Assembly (NCBI GenBank): GCA_965371805.1
Contig: CBDUZW010000006.1
Location: 57,080 to 121,079 of the forward strand
Reading direction: 5' to 3'
Origin: JAOZTV01 sp965371805
GTDB taxonomy: Bacteria > Acidobacteriota > Aminicenantia > UBA2199
Length of the DNA: 64,000 nt
The translations under genes were made by a program, and so were the position numbers. Shown in pieces: positions 9,572 through 19,521 of the stretch (its first letter is position 1; each line of letters begins with the position of its first letter). Under the pieces are notes generated by a model. The model saw nothing but the letters and a program-made list of their open reading frames with translations, was not told where the DNA came from and did no database searches.

Positions 9572-11374
9572 ATGTATATATCAGAACTTAAACTTTGGAA
9601 TTTTAGGAAATATGGGAAAAATGAATGGGATTTGGAAAAACCACATCTGGTAGTTCCTTTTAATTCTGGTACAAATGTTTTAATAGGAGAAAACGATTCA
9701 GGGAAAACAGCGATTCTTGATGCAATAAAACTGGTACTAAAAACTCATGCCTATGAATGGTTTAGAATAGAAAGAGAAGACTTTCATGAGGGTGCAGATA
9801 AACTTCGTATTGAAATACTTTTTAAAGGATTAAAAGACGAAGAAGCCAAAAATTTTACCGAATGGATAGGCTGGGAAGGTGAAGGCAAAGAAGTAAAGCC
9901 GATATTAAAGTTAATTCTTTGTGTGGACAAAAAAAATAATAGAATTATACCTTACGAAGTCAAGGCAGGAATGGACGATATTGGCTACTCATTAAATGCA
10001 GGAGCCAGAGAATACTTAAAATCAACATACCTAAAAGCTTTACGTGATGCTGATAGTGAATTAATAGCAAAGAAAAATTCTCGTTTATCTCAAATTTTAC
10101 AAGGACATGAACTATTTAAAAAAAAAGAAGGCGATGAGCATGAATTTGAAAAATGGTTTGGAGAAGTAAATGGTAAAATTAAAGATTGGTTTGATGATTC
10201 TAATAAAGAAGGCGAACAAAAAAGTAATAAGGAGCAGATAAAAGAAGTCGTAGATAAATTTCTAAACGCATTCATTGATGAACCTGTAGGTTCGGAACTT
10301 AAATTATCAGAACCTGAGATTAAAGCAATATTAGAAAAAATTTCATTAGGAATTGAAGGAGCAAAAAACCTTGGTTTGGGTACAATGAACAGACTTTATA
10401 TGGCTACTGAATTATTACATCTAAAAAAAGAATGGAATGGTTTAAAATTGGGATTAATAGAAGAGTTAGAAGCTCATTTGCATCCGCAAGCTCAAATGAA
10501 AGTTATAGAAGCACTTCAAAAAGAAATAGATGTACAGTTTATTCTAACTACACATAGCCCAAATCTTGCTTCAAAACTTAAATTACACAATTTAATCCTT
10601 TGTAATGATAACGATGTATTTCCTCTTGGCAAAGAAGTCACATTAAAAGAAAAGGGAACTAAAGAAGATAAATACACAAAACTTAATAAGAACAATTACA
10701 AATATTTAGAAAGGTTTTTAGATGTAACAAAGTCAAATTTGTTTTTCGCAAAAGGAGTTATTATTGTTGAAGGTTGGGCAGAGGAAATTCTTATTCCTGA
10801 AATTGCAAAACAGTTAGATTACGATTTAACTAAATACGAAGTATCAATTGTTAATGTGGGTTCGACTGCATATCTACATTTTGCTAAAATATTTGTCCGT
10901 AATGATGAAAAAAAATTAGACATACCTGTTTCTGTTATAACTGACTTGGATATTCGTCCTATTGATAATGGTGAATTTGATAATAAAAAAGAGGTAGAAA
11001 AGAGAGAGGGTATTATAACGAATTTTAAGGATTTTACAGGCACAAAAGTAAAATTAGAAATAGCAAAGCAGTGGACACTTGAATGGTGCTTATATAAATC
11101 ATCTTCTCTATCGACACTTTTTAAAGAATCAGTTTCAGAAGTACATAGTGGAACTGACGAGTTTAAAAAGAATGGAGATGGTTTTAATCTTGGGTTTGAA
11201 TCTAAATTTATTGACAAATTGGCAAAGAAACCAGGTACATCAACAATAGATAAAGTCGCAATTGCGAATGTATTAGCTGAAAAAATATCAGATTCTAAGC
11301 CAACAATGAAAGATGATGATGAATATATAAAATATTTAATTGATGCAATAAAACATGCTTGTAGAGTTAAATGA
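9572..11374 (+). CDS. gajA: Gabija-type OLD family nuclease GajA
   Basis: ABC-type ATPase fused to a TOPRIM nuclease. Walker A GENDSGKT is at 39-47, Walker B is in GLIEELEAHLHPQ, and the switch His is in TTHSPNLASKL. From about residue 390 the TOPRIM domain shows VIIVEGWAEE and the acidic VITDLDI. Known GajA forms a tetramer that nicks DNA and is held off by nucleotides until phage depletes them. A UvrD-like helicase follows with a 4-base ATGA overlap, the Gabija arrangement. Length 600 residues is close to GajA (about 580). AGGGAG precedes the start. A class 2 OLD nuclease of another system is the alternative. Confidence 0.88.
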   Translation: MYISELKLWNFRKYGKNEWDLEKPHLVVPFNSGTNVLIGENDSGKTAILDAIKLVLKTHAYEWFRIEREDFHEGADKLRIEILFKGLKDEEAKNFTEWIGWEGEGKEVKPILKLILCVDKKNNRIIPYEVKAGMDDIGYSLNAGAREYLKSTYLKALRDADSELIAKKNSRLSQILQGHELFKKKEGDEHEFEKWFGEVNGKIKDWFDDSNKEGEQKSNKEQIKEVVDKFLNAFIDEPVGSELKLSEPEIKAILEKISLGIEGAKNLGLGTMNRLYMATELLHLKKEWNGLKLGLIEELEAHLHPQAQMKVIEALQKEIDVQFILTTHSPNLASKLKLHNLILCNDNDVFPLGKEVTLKEKGTKEDKYTKLNKNNYKYLERFLDVTKSNLFFAKGVIIVEGWAEEILIPEIAKQLDYDLTKYEVSIVNVGSTAYLHFAKIFVRNDEKKLDIPVSVITDLDIRPIDNGEFDNKKEVEKREGIITNFKDFTGTKVKLEIAKQWTLEWCLYKSSSLSTLFKESVSEVHSGTDEFKKNGDGFNLGFESKFIDKLAKKPGTSTIDKVAIANVLAEKISDSKPTMKDDDEYIKYLIDAIKHACRVK

Positions 11375-13467
11375 TCGAGATTAAAGACGAACATATAAAA
11401 GAAGCAGAAGATTTATTAATAGATGGTAATGTTTTTGAAACAATAGCAAGAGTCCCTTTTATTAAATATCTTAATTATTGCGATTTATTAGCTGTGCCGG
11501 GAAGTGGGAAAACAACTGCTCTATTAGCTAAATTATATTGTTTATCTAAGCATTTACCTTTTAAAGATGCTTCAGGCATACTGGTTTTATCTCATACAAA
11601 TGCAGCTATCGATGAAATAAAAAATCATCTTCAAAAACATGTACCACAGCTTTTTGAATATCCTAATTTTGTTGGTACTGTTCAAAGTTTTGTGAATAAG
11701 TTTCTTGCAAGTCCAGCTTGTTTTATAAAGTACGATTCATATATCATTAACAATGATAATGATATTTATGAAAAAGAAGCAGTAAATTTCTTCTATTCAC
11801 TTAAATATTCTCCAAGAGGAGTAGAGCCAAAGGGTCTAAGAAATAAATTAGTAGGTAGAGTTAATTATGGGAAAAATGATTTGTTGTGGGAAGAAAAGGA
11901 AAATAATGTTGTAGATTTTCTTAAATATTTAGAATTTGATATTAAACAGAGAAAAATACTATCTAACGATAAAACATTCTATTCATATTCAGGAAATAGT
12001 CAAACTAATTATTTAGAACTTGAAAAGTGGAAAGAAGAATTGTTTTCTAAAGGCATTTTAAATTATAGAGACTCATTTTATATAGCAGATTGGTTTATTG
12101 AAAATCACCCATTAATCATTACTATATTACAAAAACGTTTTAAATATGTTTTTATTGATGAAATGCAAGATTTGGAAAAATATCAGATTGATATTATTGA
12201 CAATATATTTTATGGGGATGAATCACCAACAAGAATTCAAAGAATTGGAGATATTAACCAATCAATATATAATTCAGGAAAAAAAGTAAAAGTACAGGCA
12301 GACTGGGAGGTTAGAAAACCGGTAAAGTATTTGAATGACTCAAACCGATTAACTAAAGAAGTGGCAGATGTGGTAAACTTTTTTACACTTGACCGACAAC
12401 AAGATGAAAAAGGAAAACCAAGATTTGTAGTCAACGGGAAAAGAAAATTGAATTCCTCAATAAAACCACATTTAATACTTTTTAACGATGATACTAAAGA
12501 TCAGTTAAAAAATAAATTTAGCGAATTAATTAAAAAATTTGGATTGGAAAAAACAATAGAAGGGCAAAAATATGGTTTTAAAATTATTGGCTGGAATGCC
12601 AAATGGGGTGACGGTGAAGACCACAATGGAAAACTTAGATTAGAAAATATTTTTGAGGACTATAAAAAAGATAATGCGTCCTTGAAAGAAACGTATGATT
12701 CGTTAAGTAAATATTTGCAATATTTTGACAAAAACAAAAAGACCTTGAAATATGCCAGAAAAGCAATTCTGAATGCTCTTATTCATATACTAAGAAATAA
12801 TGGGCTAACGTATTCTACAACAGTAAGAGGTAAAGTAAAAAGCAGATTTTATACTCAAAATGAATTGATTAAACATATTCATGCAGAAAAGAATGGTAGT
12901 AATTATGAGTTTTTTAAAAGCAACCTCTTTAAATGGTCTTTTGATTTAACCGTGAAACAAAAATATCAGGAAGTTTATAATAGTATTAAAGACTTTATCA
13001 GCAATGATTTTAAAGATTGGTTAGGTTTTGAAATTACAGAAAACACTACTGAATTTATTGGTGATAACTTTGAAGAATTGATACAAGTTGAAGAAAAGCA
13101 AGAAGAAAAACAATCGGAGGATACTGATATAGAAATAGGCACAGTTCATTCTGTAAAAGGGCAAACGCATTGTGCTACAATGTATGTTGAAACATCATAT
13201 CATTGTTATGAGACAGAAAAATTAAAAGTAGTCGAAAAAAAAGCAACAAAAACTAAACCTGAAATAATTTTACCTAATCCATTATTAGGAGAGAACCATT
13301 CATATAGAAATAGAAAAGATACCAGAGCAAAAGAAACTCTAAAAATGATGTACGTAGGTTTTTCAAGACCTACACATTTATTATGTTTTGCAGCTTTAAA
13401 AGATAATATCCAGAATGATATTGGAAATTATGAAAAAACAGGGTGGGAAATTATTGACTTAACTTAA
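11371..13467 (+). CDS. gajB: Gabija-type UvrD-like helicase GajB
   Basis: SF1 helicase with motif I VPGSGKTTALLA, motif Ia region GTVQSF, motif II FIDEMQDLEKYQ, motif III RIGDINQSIY, motif V TVHSVKGQTH and motif VI MMYVGFSRPTHLL. In Gabija, GajB docks on the GajA tetramer and senses DNA ends. At 698 residues it is roughly 200 longer than the founding GajB; the extra length lies mostly between motifs III and V, including a charged EEKQEEKQSED stretch near 575. It overlaps gajA by 4 bases. Confidence 0.86.
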   Translation: MIEIKDEHIKEAEDLLIDGNVFETIARVPFIKYLNYCDLLAVPGSGKTTALLAKLYCLSKHLPFKDASGILVLSHTNAAIDEIKNHLQKHVPQLFEYPNFVGTVQSFVNKFLASPACFIKYDSYIINNDNDIYEKEAVNFFYSLKYSPRGVEPKGLRNKLVGRVNYGKNDLLWEEKENNVVDFLKYLEFDIKQRKILSNDKTFYSYSGNSQTNYLELEKWKEELFSKGILNYRDSFYIADWFIENHPLIITILQKRFKYVFIDEMQDLEKYQIDIIDNIFYGDESPTRIQRIGDINQSIYNSGKKVKVQADWEVRKPVKYLNDSNRLTKEVADVVNFFTLDRQQDEKGKPRFVVNGKRKLNSSIKPHLILFNDDTKDQLKNKFSELIKKFGLEKTIEGQKYGFKIIGWNAKWGDGEDHNGKLRLENIFEDYKKDNASLKETYDSLSKYLQYFDKNKKTLKYARKAILNALIHILRNNGLTYSTTVRGKVKSRFYTQNELIKHIHAEKNGSNYEFFKSNLFKWSFDLTVKQKYQEVYNSIKDFISNDFKDWLGFEITENTTEFIGDNFEELIQVEEKQEEKQSEDTDIEIGTVHSVKGQTHCATMYVETSYHCYETEKLKVVEKKATKTKPEIILPNPLLGENHSYRNRKDTRAKETLKMMYVGFSRPTHLLCFAALKDNIQNDIGNYEKTGWEIIDLT

Positions 13468-13533
13468 AATAAAGTTACTAAAATAAATGAAAATACAAAA
13501 ATGATTAGTGATAAAAAATAAATTGAGGTATAT

Positions 13534-14115
13534 ATGGAACCAATATTAATGGCAAATGCTTTTGCAACAATTGTAGGATTATTAAGTGATTTTAAGTCTG
13601 AGCATCGAGATACGACTACTGATGAGAAGAAAGAGTTTATGAATTGGTTAAGCAAAAACAATTATAATCATATTATAGATGAAATTTCATCAAATAATCA
13701 GTTAAGTTTAGGAATCAAATCTTTTTTAAATCAAAGTCATGAATCTATAATGAAAGAGTTGTCTGTTTTGAATGAATCTTTAATATTAATTTCATCAAAA
13801 CTCCGAGGGTTTAGTTATATATCTCATGCTATTGCTCCAAAGACAGAAATTTCTTCCCAAGCTATTTCAATAATAAGTCAGCTCAATGAATCAAGTGGTA
13901 GCCATTTTATTGAGATAAAAATAAGTGATGGAACTATTTTTCAGATCGTAGATGCGAGCGAAGAAATTAAAATCCAAGAACCACGATTTGTATCAGATGA
14001 CTTAAATCAACTGGTTTCATTGGGCTTATTGATGTTGGAGTTCACTTCAAAAGGTTATAGACTTTTTCGAATAACTCGTTATACTGTTAAATTTTTACAA
14101 CAAATTTATAATTGA
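13534..14115 (+). CDS. Hypothetical protein with probable C-terminal winged helix
   Basis: 193 residues, no recognised family. The N-terminus (MEPILMANAFATIVGLLSDF) may be a membrane-associated or amphipathic helix. The centre is helical, and the C-terminus (LVSLGLLMLEFTSKGYRLFRI) looks like the end of a winged helix-turn-helix. GAGG precedes the ATG. It lies 67 bases after Gabija and 84 bases before the KAP ATPase gene on the same strand, so it may be a partner of the latter. Confidence 0.6.
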   Translation: MEPILMANAFATIVGLLSDFKSEHRDTTTDEKKEFMNWLSKNNYNHIIDEISSNNQLSLGIKSFLNQSHESIMKELSVLNESLILISSKLRGFSYISHAIAPKTEISSQAISIISQLNESSGSHFIEIKISDGTIFQIVDASEEIKIQEPRFVSDDLNQLVSLGLLMLEFTSKGYRLFRITRYTVKFLQQIYN

Positions 14116-14198
14116 AATATAAAATACTAGTTTTTTGTTATTTCAAAATTGTTTCGATGTTTCATATAAGTTCTTTTTATTAATTATTGGAGGCTATA

Positions 14199-15578
14199 AT
14201 GCTAAAGTTAAAAAATAATATTTTTAAAATTGGAAACGATGATCTTTTTGAAAATGATCGCCTTAATAGAGAAGATCATATCAATGCTTTAACGAATATT
14301 CTAAAAAACACATCTAATTCTTTTGTACTTGCTATTGATTCTGAATGGGGAACTGGCAAAACTGTGTTCATAGAACTGTGGGGAGAGTATCTTGCTCGAC
14401 AGAAAATACCTTCAATATATTTTAATGCATGGGAGCATGATTATGCTGATGATGCATTGACAAGTTTAATTGGAGGAATTAGTACTCAATTAAAAGATAA
14501 GTATGAAAGTATAAAAGACAAAGTTGATGAACTGGTAAAAACTAGCGCGCAGTATTCTTTAAAAATAATTCCACTTTTATTAAAAGGACTTGCTGGAAAA
14601 TTAATTGGAGATAAAACAATAGAGGATGTAATAGAGACATTAGGAAGTACATTATCTGATAAAATTTCGGAACAATACGAGAATAATATTGAGATTATAA
14701 AAGAATTAAAGAATAATCTTAAATCTGTTGTGGATAAATTACATGAAGAATCACCAAGTTTACCTTTAGTCATTTTTATAGATGAATTGGATAGATGTAG
14801 ACCTGATTATTCAATTGAGATTCTTGAAAAAGTAAAACATTTATTTAATGTTGATGGTATTGTTTTTGTTCTAGGTATTGCCAAAGAACAATTAGGACAT
14901 TCAATTAGAGCAATTTATGGAGCAGAATTTTGTTATAAAGGATATCTAAAAAGATTTATTGATATAACATACACATTGCCAAAACCAGGAATAGATAACT
15001 TTGTAGATTCAATGTTTGTTGCGTTTAAAATAACAGAGTTACTGAAAAAAAATAAGCCAGAAACATATGAAAAAATAGAACAAGAAATAAAATTAATCAT
15101 GATAAATTACTTTAAAATATATGGTAACAGTTTAAGAGATATCGAACAATTTATAGCCCATTTAAATATTGTAATTCGTTTATTCGAGATAAATGAAAAA
15201 ATTCATCATAATTTACTTGTATTTTATATGATTTTAAAAAATCAACAGCCTGAATTATATATTAAATTAGAAAATAAAAATTATATATTAAGTAAATTAT
15301 TTGAAGAAATTGAAAAACTTTCTAAGTATGATCCTATTCTTTTTTCAGAAAGATTTTTTTTAGATTTAAAAACTGATGTTTCAATTTCTCTTATAAAAGC
15401 TGACTATAAAGAAGAAAATATAATTATAACTGAATTAAAAGAAAATATACTTAGTTCAACCAGTTATAATACCAAAACATTAGAAGACTATTTAACACCT
15501 ATAAGATTATTTGGTGATGGAGTTTTTAATATTTTAGATAAAATAAACCTTTTGGAAAATTTAAAACACAATTCTTAG
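14199..15578 (+). CDS. KAP family P-loop NTPase
   Basis: KAP NTPases are STAND/AAA+-related ATPases, often membrane-linked, and several act in phage exclusion. Walker A is LAIDSEWGTGKT and Walker B is LVIFIDELDRCRP, followed by VLGIAKEQLGHSI and the RFIDI segment typical of KAP. The insertion between Walker A and B (about residues 80-190) is short, with a hydrophobic stretch SLKIIPLLLKGLAGKLIG that may form a membrane hairpin. The start is ATG 14199, behind a clear GGAGG; the upstream TTG overlaps that ribosome site. Its place in the defence island suggests an anti-phage role, which is inference. Confidence 0.85.
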   Translation: MLKLKNNIFKIGNDDLFENDRLNREDHINALTNILKNTSNSFVLAIDSEWGTGKTVFIELWGEYLARQKIPSIYFNAWEHDYADDALTSLIGGISTQLKDKYESIKDKVDELVKTSAQYSLKIIPLLLKGLAGKLIGDKTIEDVIETLGSTLSDKISEQYENNIEIIKELKNNLKSVVDKLHEESPSLPLVIFIDELDRCRPDYSIEILEKVKHLFNVDGIVFVLGIAKEQLGHSIRAIYGAEFCYKGYLKRFIDITYTLPKPGIDNFVDSMFVAFKITELLKKNKPETYEKIEQEIKLIMINYFKIYGNSLRDIEQFIAHLNIVIRLFEINEKIHHNLLVFYMILKNQQPELYIKLENKNYILSKLFEEIEKLSKYDPILFSERFFLDLKTDVSISLIKADYKEENIIITELKENILSSTSYNTKTLEDYLTPIRLFGDGVFNILDKINLLENLKHNS

Positions 15579-15612
15579 CTTATTTGAAATAAATATTTTT
15601 AATATATGCTCT

Positions 15613-16869
15613 TTAAGAACTTCTTTTCTTTTCCCAGACTTCCATAATTGGCATCATAAGATTCATTTTACTTGATGGCAAATAGAATTCTTTTTTTAAA
15701 TGAACTTTCTTGTTTATATCTTTTTCAAAATAAATATAATACATCAACTCTTTCCCAGTTGAATCAGCTGCGATTAATTGTAGGGCTTCTTTTAGTGAGT
15801 TACTCTCAACACTATTTTTGGTTAGCTTTGCATCATCAACAGGAGCAAGCCAAATTTCATTAATAAGAATAATTGAGTTTGCATTTGATTTCTCAATGTC
15901 GGCTGCTAAGCTATGAATTACTAGGTTCTTTTCAGTCCTATCCTTCATAATTAGTTGTCTTAAATCTTCAGGACTATTTGAATACCCTATTATTGCCATT
16001 GATACATGAGTTCCGTCTTTTTTAAGAACACTTTTCGCTAATTGGAAACAAATAAAAGCCTTCTCTTCAAGGCTTTTTGATTTTTTAAAATTCTTAGAAA
16101 ATTTATTTATATCTGGATATCTTTGTTTGGCTTCAATTTCATCTTTGTGAGATATATTAATTTCAGATGTTGTAGGTTTTAGAATATTTCCAGAAGCTAT
16201 ATCAACCCATACTGTACGATCCCATTCTTGTGCTAATAAATAGGATGGAAGTTTGAACTTCAAGAGAATTATGTCTGAATACCAATTACAATTCAACTTA
16301 TTTTCATTATTCAATAAGTTCTCATGGGCATCAAGAAGCATCTTTGTAAGTATTTCAAAAGAATGCAATAAAGCGTCTATTAATTCAACATTGGGGAGTT
16401 TTGAATCAATCCAACGACGTTCAAGCCGTAATAAACCTACAACATAAGAATCTTTATCTGGTGTTGCTTTAGAAAGATGTTGAGCAAGATTGTAAGTTTC
16501 TGTTGAAGGTTGAACATCTATTTCTAAAACAGGAGAGCTGTACCAAGACTCAACAACAGCAACTCGTGCTTTACTATATGTTTCTAAATCACCTTGTTTT
16601 ACTATAGTATTTCTTGAATCAATGAGCCATTTCATAATAGTGTCTTGTTTCATGTTGTCTTGCCATTGCTTGTACCAAATATCGAAGTTGTGAAATAAAG
16701 GTTTGTTTTTTTGAAGTACAAATGTAACGGTTCTTAGAGTTTGGATGCAATTATTAAGATTTAGTCGGAATGCATTTGGATCATAATAATTTATTTTTGT
16801 TTCTACAATTAAATCTAAACAATCCTTTAGACGTTTTTCTATGGGATATAAAGGACAATTATCATTCAT
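15613..16869 (-). CDS. Hypothetical protein, unrecognised
   Basis: About 418 residues from ATG 16869. I recognise no family. The first half is helical (ERLKDCLDLIVE, IQTLRTVTFVLQ, LERRWIDSKLPNVELIDALL), resembling a scaffold or HEPN-like helical bundle. The second half has alternating strands (MAIIGYSNSPEDLRQLIMKD, IILINEIWLAP). The start overlaps the stop of the 87-residue gene by 8 bases, so the two are translated together. It sits between the KAP gene (convergent) and the acetyltransferase genes, at the edge of the defence island. Confidence 0.6.
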   Translation of the reverse strand: MNDNCPLYPIEKRLKDCLDLIVETKINYYDPNAFRLNLNNCIQTLRTVTFVLQKNKPLFHNFDIWYKQWQDNMKQDTIMKWLIDSRNTIVKQGDLETYSKARVAVVESWYSSPVLEIDVQPSTETYNLAQHLSKATPDKDSYVVGLLRLERRWIDSKLPNVELIDALLHSFEILTKMLLDAHENLLNNENKLNCNWYSDIILLKFKLPSYLLAQEWDRTVWVDIASGNILKPTTSEINISHKDEIEAKQRYPDINKFSKNFKKSKSLEEKAFICFQLAKSVLKKDGTHVSMAIIGYSNSPEDLRQLIMKDRTEKNLVIHSLAADIEKSNANSIILINEIWLAPVDDAKLTKNSVESNSLKEALQLIAADSTGKELMYYIYFEKDINKKVHLKKEFYLPSSKMNLMMPIMEVWEKKRSS

Positions 16870-17125
16870 CTTCTTCCTCATCAAGCTTAATACTTAATTG
16901 AGTGCATAATTTACTATAATCAGTAAATATTGAGCCCCATTGAGATACTCCATTTCCATACATTAAACATGCTTTATTTTTGTCTATTATAATACTACCA
17001 TCAATGCTCGATAATTCATTATGTTGACCATCAACCATAGATATAATCAGCTCTGCATCTTCTCTCGAAAAAATCAAAGAATAAGTCACACTATCCTCAG
17101 GATCAAATAGACTTGTTACTATCAT
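16862..17125 (-). CDS. Small hypothetical acidic protein
   Basis: 87 residues, with strand-rich sequence (SVTYSLIFSREDAELIISMV, GSIIIDKNKACLMYG) and a strongly acidic end (KLDEEEDE). No family recognised. It is the first gene of a two-gene unit with the 418-residue protein downstream (8-base overlap), so it could be its regulator or immunity partner; nothing in the sequence decides this. Confidence 0.55.
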   Translation of the reverse strand: MIVTSLFDPEDSVTYSLIFSREDAELIISMVDGQHNELSSIDGSIIIDKNKACLMYGNGVSQWGSIFTDYSKLCTQLSIKLDEEEDE

Positions 17126-17257
17126 TCATCCTTCAAAATCAATCTAATAAACTTTTTCATTGTACTATGGCTGTATCATAATCCAGTAATTTTCCTTGTG
17201 GCAAATGATAGCCCAGAATGCTATCCCCAAGCTCATTTATTTTTAATATATTTAATC

Positions 17258-18379
17258 TTATAATTTTTTCTTAAAAATCCTTCTCTTTTTATGTAATTTT
17301 GGATTAAAATATTTCCATTGTGCATGAACTTTTTCGTTTGTTTCCAGTTCTGGATTGGATTCAGAATATAAATATCCTTTTGCCATTCCAGATTTAACAA
17401 TTTCAATCACCATCATCAAATCTACACCAGTACCTCTATATTTTTTTCGAACTCCTGCCAAATAGAAATCAAGAACTTTATTTGTTTTAAGAGCTCTTAA
17501 AATATGGAACCATCCAAATGGTAATAATTTCCCCTTTGCTTTTTTAAAAGCTTCTGATAAACTTGGAAGAGTTATCATGAATCCGATCATTTCACCATCT
17601 TCATTTTCTACAGCCTTTATCATATCCTTATCTACAAATGATATATACTGTTTTACATAGAAAGATATCTGTTCTCTGTTTAAGGGTACTGAACCATAGA
17701 TCTCTTCAAATGTTTCATCCAGCAACCTGAACATTTCCTCAGCTCTGGACATTAGATATTTTTTACTTTTGAAATTTATTACCTTTACATTACTTCTCTC
17801 TTTAATTCTTTCTGCAAGTCTCAGGAGTTTTGGTGGGATCTCATCTGGGACCATAGTTTTAAATTCCCAGTAATCAATATCTTTTTGGAAACCTGAATTC
17901 TCTACAAGGTCTATATAATATGGATGGTTGTAGTAAACAGCTACTGTTGGATGTTCTTTAAATCCCTCGATTAACATTCCTTCCTTATCAAGGTCAGTGA
18001 ATCCCTGAGGACCGGTGATAGTTTCCATTCCCAGCTCATTTGCCCATTTAAAAACTTCATTAAAAAGAGCTTCAGATACTTTTTTATCGTTAATTGATTC
18101 AAACCATCCAAATCTGAGGTTTTTTACATTATATTTCTCATTTGCTACTTTACTATTTAACCCGACAATTCTACCTGCGAGTATTCCATCTTTATAAGCT
18201 ATGAAAAGTTTTGTTTCAGCACCCTGATATCCAGGATTTTTTTTAGGATCAAATGTTTCCTTTTCAATGCTGATAAGTTCTGGTACCCAATATTCATTGT
18301 CTTTATAAATATCAAAAGGAATTTTTAAAAATTCCTTCATATCTTTTTTTGAAATAACTTCATTTACAGTTATAGACAT
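17258..18379 (-). CDS. GNAT-like N-acetyltransferase family protein (copy 2)
   Basis: 373 residues, a member of a large uncharacterised family with a divergent GNAT fold. It has an N-terminal FLKIPFDIYKDNEYWVPEL motif, then AYKDGILAGRIVGL (GNAT-like strand), LRFGWFE, TITGPQGFTDLDKEGML, and the C-terminal GVRKKYRGTGVDLMMVIEI, whose R-G-x-G matches an acetyl-CoA binding turn. It is a clear paralogue of the gene immediately upstream (2-base gap). Substrate unknown. It is last in the minus-strand run that begins at the pilus genes. Confidence 0.75.
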   Translation of the reverse strand: MSITVNEVISKKDMKEFLKIPFDIYKDNEYWVPELISIEKETFDPKKNPGYQGAETKLFIAYKDGILAGRIVGLNSKVANEKYNVKNLRFGWFESINDKKVSEALFNEVFKWANELGMETITGPQGFTDLDKEGMLIEGFKEHPTVAVYYNHPYYIDLVENSGFQKDIDYWEFKTMVPDEIPPKLLRLAERIKERSNVKVINFKSKKYLMSRAEEMFRLLDETFEEIYGSVPLNREQISFYVKQYISFVDKDMIKAVENEDGEMIGFMITLPSLSEAFKKAKGKLLPFGWFHILRALKTNKVLDFYLAGVRKKYRGTGVDLMMVIEIVKSGMAKGYLYSESNPELETNEKVHAQWKYFNPKLHKKRRIFKKKL

Positions 18380-18381
18380 TA

Positions 18382-19521
18382 TTATTCTCCTATTCCAATT
18401 GCTTTTTTAAATATTCGTCGTCTTTTGTGTTGCCTGGGGTTAAAATACTTCCATAATCCGTGAATTTTTGAATTTGTTTCCAATTCCATATTTGATTCAC
18501 AGTATTTAAACCCGAGCTTTTTAGCAGATTTTATAATCTCTATTACCATTAATAAGTCGACTCCAATCCCTCTATATTTCTTTTTTACACCAGCAAGGTA
18601 AAAATCTAGATGATTATATGTTTTAAGTGATTTTAATAGATGGAACCAACCAAAAGGTAAGATTCTGCCATTTGCATCCTTGTGTCCTTTTGTTAGGCTA
18701 GGCATACTAATCATAAACCCAACCATTTCATCATTTTCGTTGTCTATGATTTTTATGAGATCTTTATGTACAAAGGGAAGATATTTATTTGTATAATAAG
18801 TTATCTGTTTGTCAGTAAGAGGTGTTGAACCATAAATTTCATCAAAAGCTTCATCCAATAAAGTAAATAATTCTTTACCTCTTTTTACGAGTTCTTTTTT
18901 TGTTTTAAATACTTTGATCTTGAGATTACTTCGTTCTTTTATCCTATCAGAAATTTTTAATAATTTTTCCGGTATTTCGTTCATTTCAGGGATCTTAGCA
19001 AAAAATTCAATATAATCAACCTCTTTTTTAAATCCATATTTTTCAATCAGGTCCTGGTAATATTTCTTATTATAATTTGAGGCCACAGTCGGCATTTCTT
19101 CGAAGCCTTCAACCATTAATCCCTCTGGATCAAGATCTGTAAAGCCTAATGGACCTGAAAGAGTTTTCATGCCTTCTTCTCTTCCCCAATTTTCTACAGC
19201 ATCGAATAGAGCTTTAGAAACTTCAGGATCATATATTGTATCAAACCATCCAAATCTCAGGTTTTTTGTTTTATATTTCTCGTTGGCGATCATACTAATT
19301 ATTCCTGCAATTCTCCCGGTAATCTTATTATCTTTATAAGCAATAAACAAAATGCTTTTTGCATTTTCAAATGCAGGGTTTTTGTCTGGATTGAAAACCT
19401 CATACTCATCCATTAATAGTGGAGGAATCCATTTTTTGTCTTTTTTATATATCTTAAAAGGGGTCATTATAAATGCTTTCAGATCCTTTTTGTTTTTTAC
19501 TTTTTTGATATTTATTGTCAT
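18382..19521 (-). CDS. GNAT-like N-acetyltransferase family protein (copy 1)
   Basis: 379 residues, sharing all motifs with its downstream neighbour: FIMTPFKIYKKDKKWIPPL, LRFGWFD, LSGPLGFTDLDPEGL, GVKKKYRGIGVDLLMVIEI. The pair is a tandem duplication. The gene overlaps dtd by 4 bases, so it is probably co-transcribed with it. Acetyl-CoA transfer is inferred from the RGxG motif; the acceptor is unknown. Confidence 0.75.
   Translation of the reverse strand: MTINIKKVKNKKDLKAFIMTPFKIYKKDKKWIPPLLMDEYEVFNPDKNPAFENAKSILFIAYKDNKITGRIAGIISMIANEKYKTKNLRFGWFDTIYDPEVSKALFDAVENWGREEGMKTLSGPLGFTDLDPEGLMVEGFEEMPTVASNYNKKYYQDLIEKYGFKKEVDYIEFFAKIPEMNEIPEKLLKISDRIKERSNLKIKVFKTKKELVKRGKELFTLLDEAFDEIYGSTPLTDKQITYYTNKYLPFVHKDLIKIIDNENDEMVGFMISMPSLTKGHKDANGRILPFGWFHLLKSLKTYNHLDFYLAGVKKKYRGIGVDLLMVIEIIKSAKKLGFKYCESNMELETNSKIHGLWKYFNPRQHKRRRIFKKAIGIGE

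Noticed and set aside
10819..11394. Long minus-strand open frame opposite gajA
   Set aside because: It lies wholly within the conserved TOPRIM-coding part of gajA; no ribosome site and low-complexity composition indicate a shadow frame.
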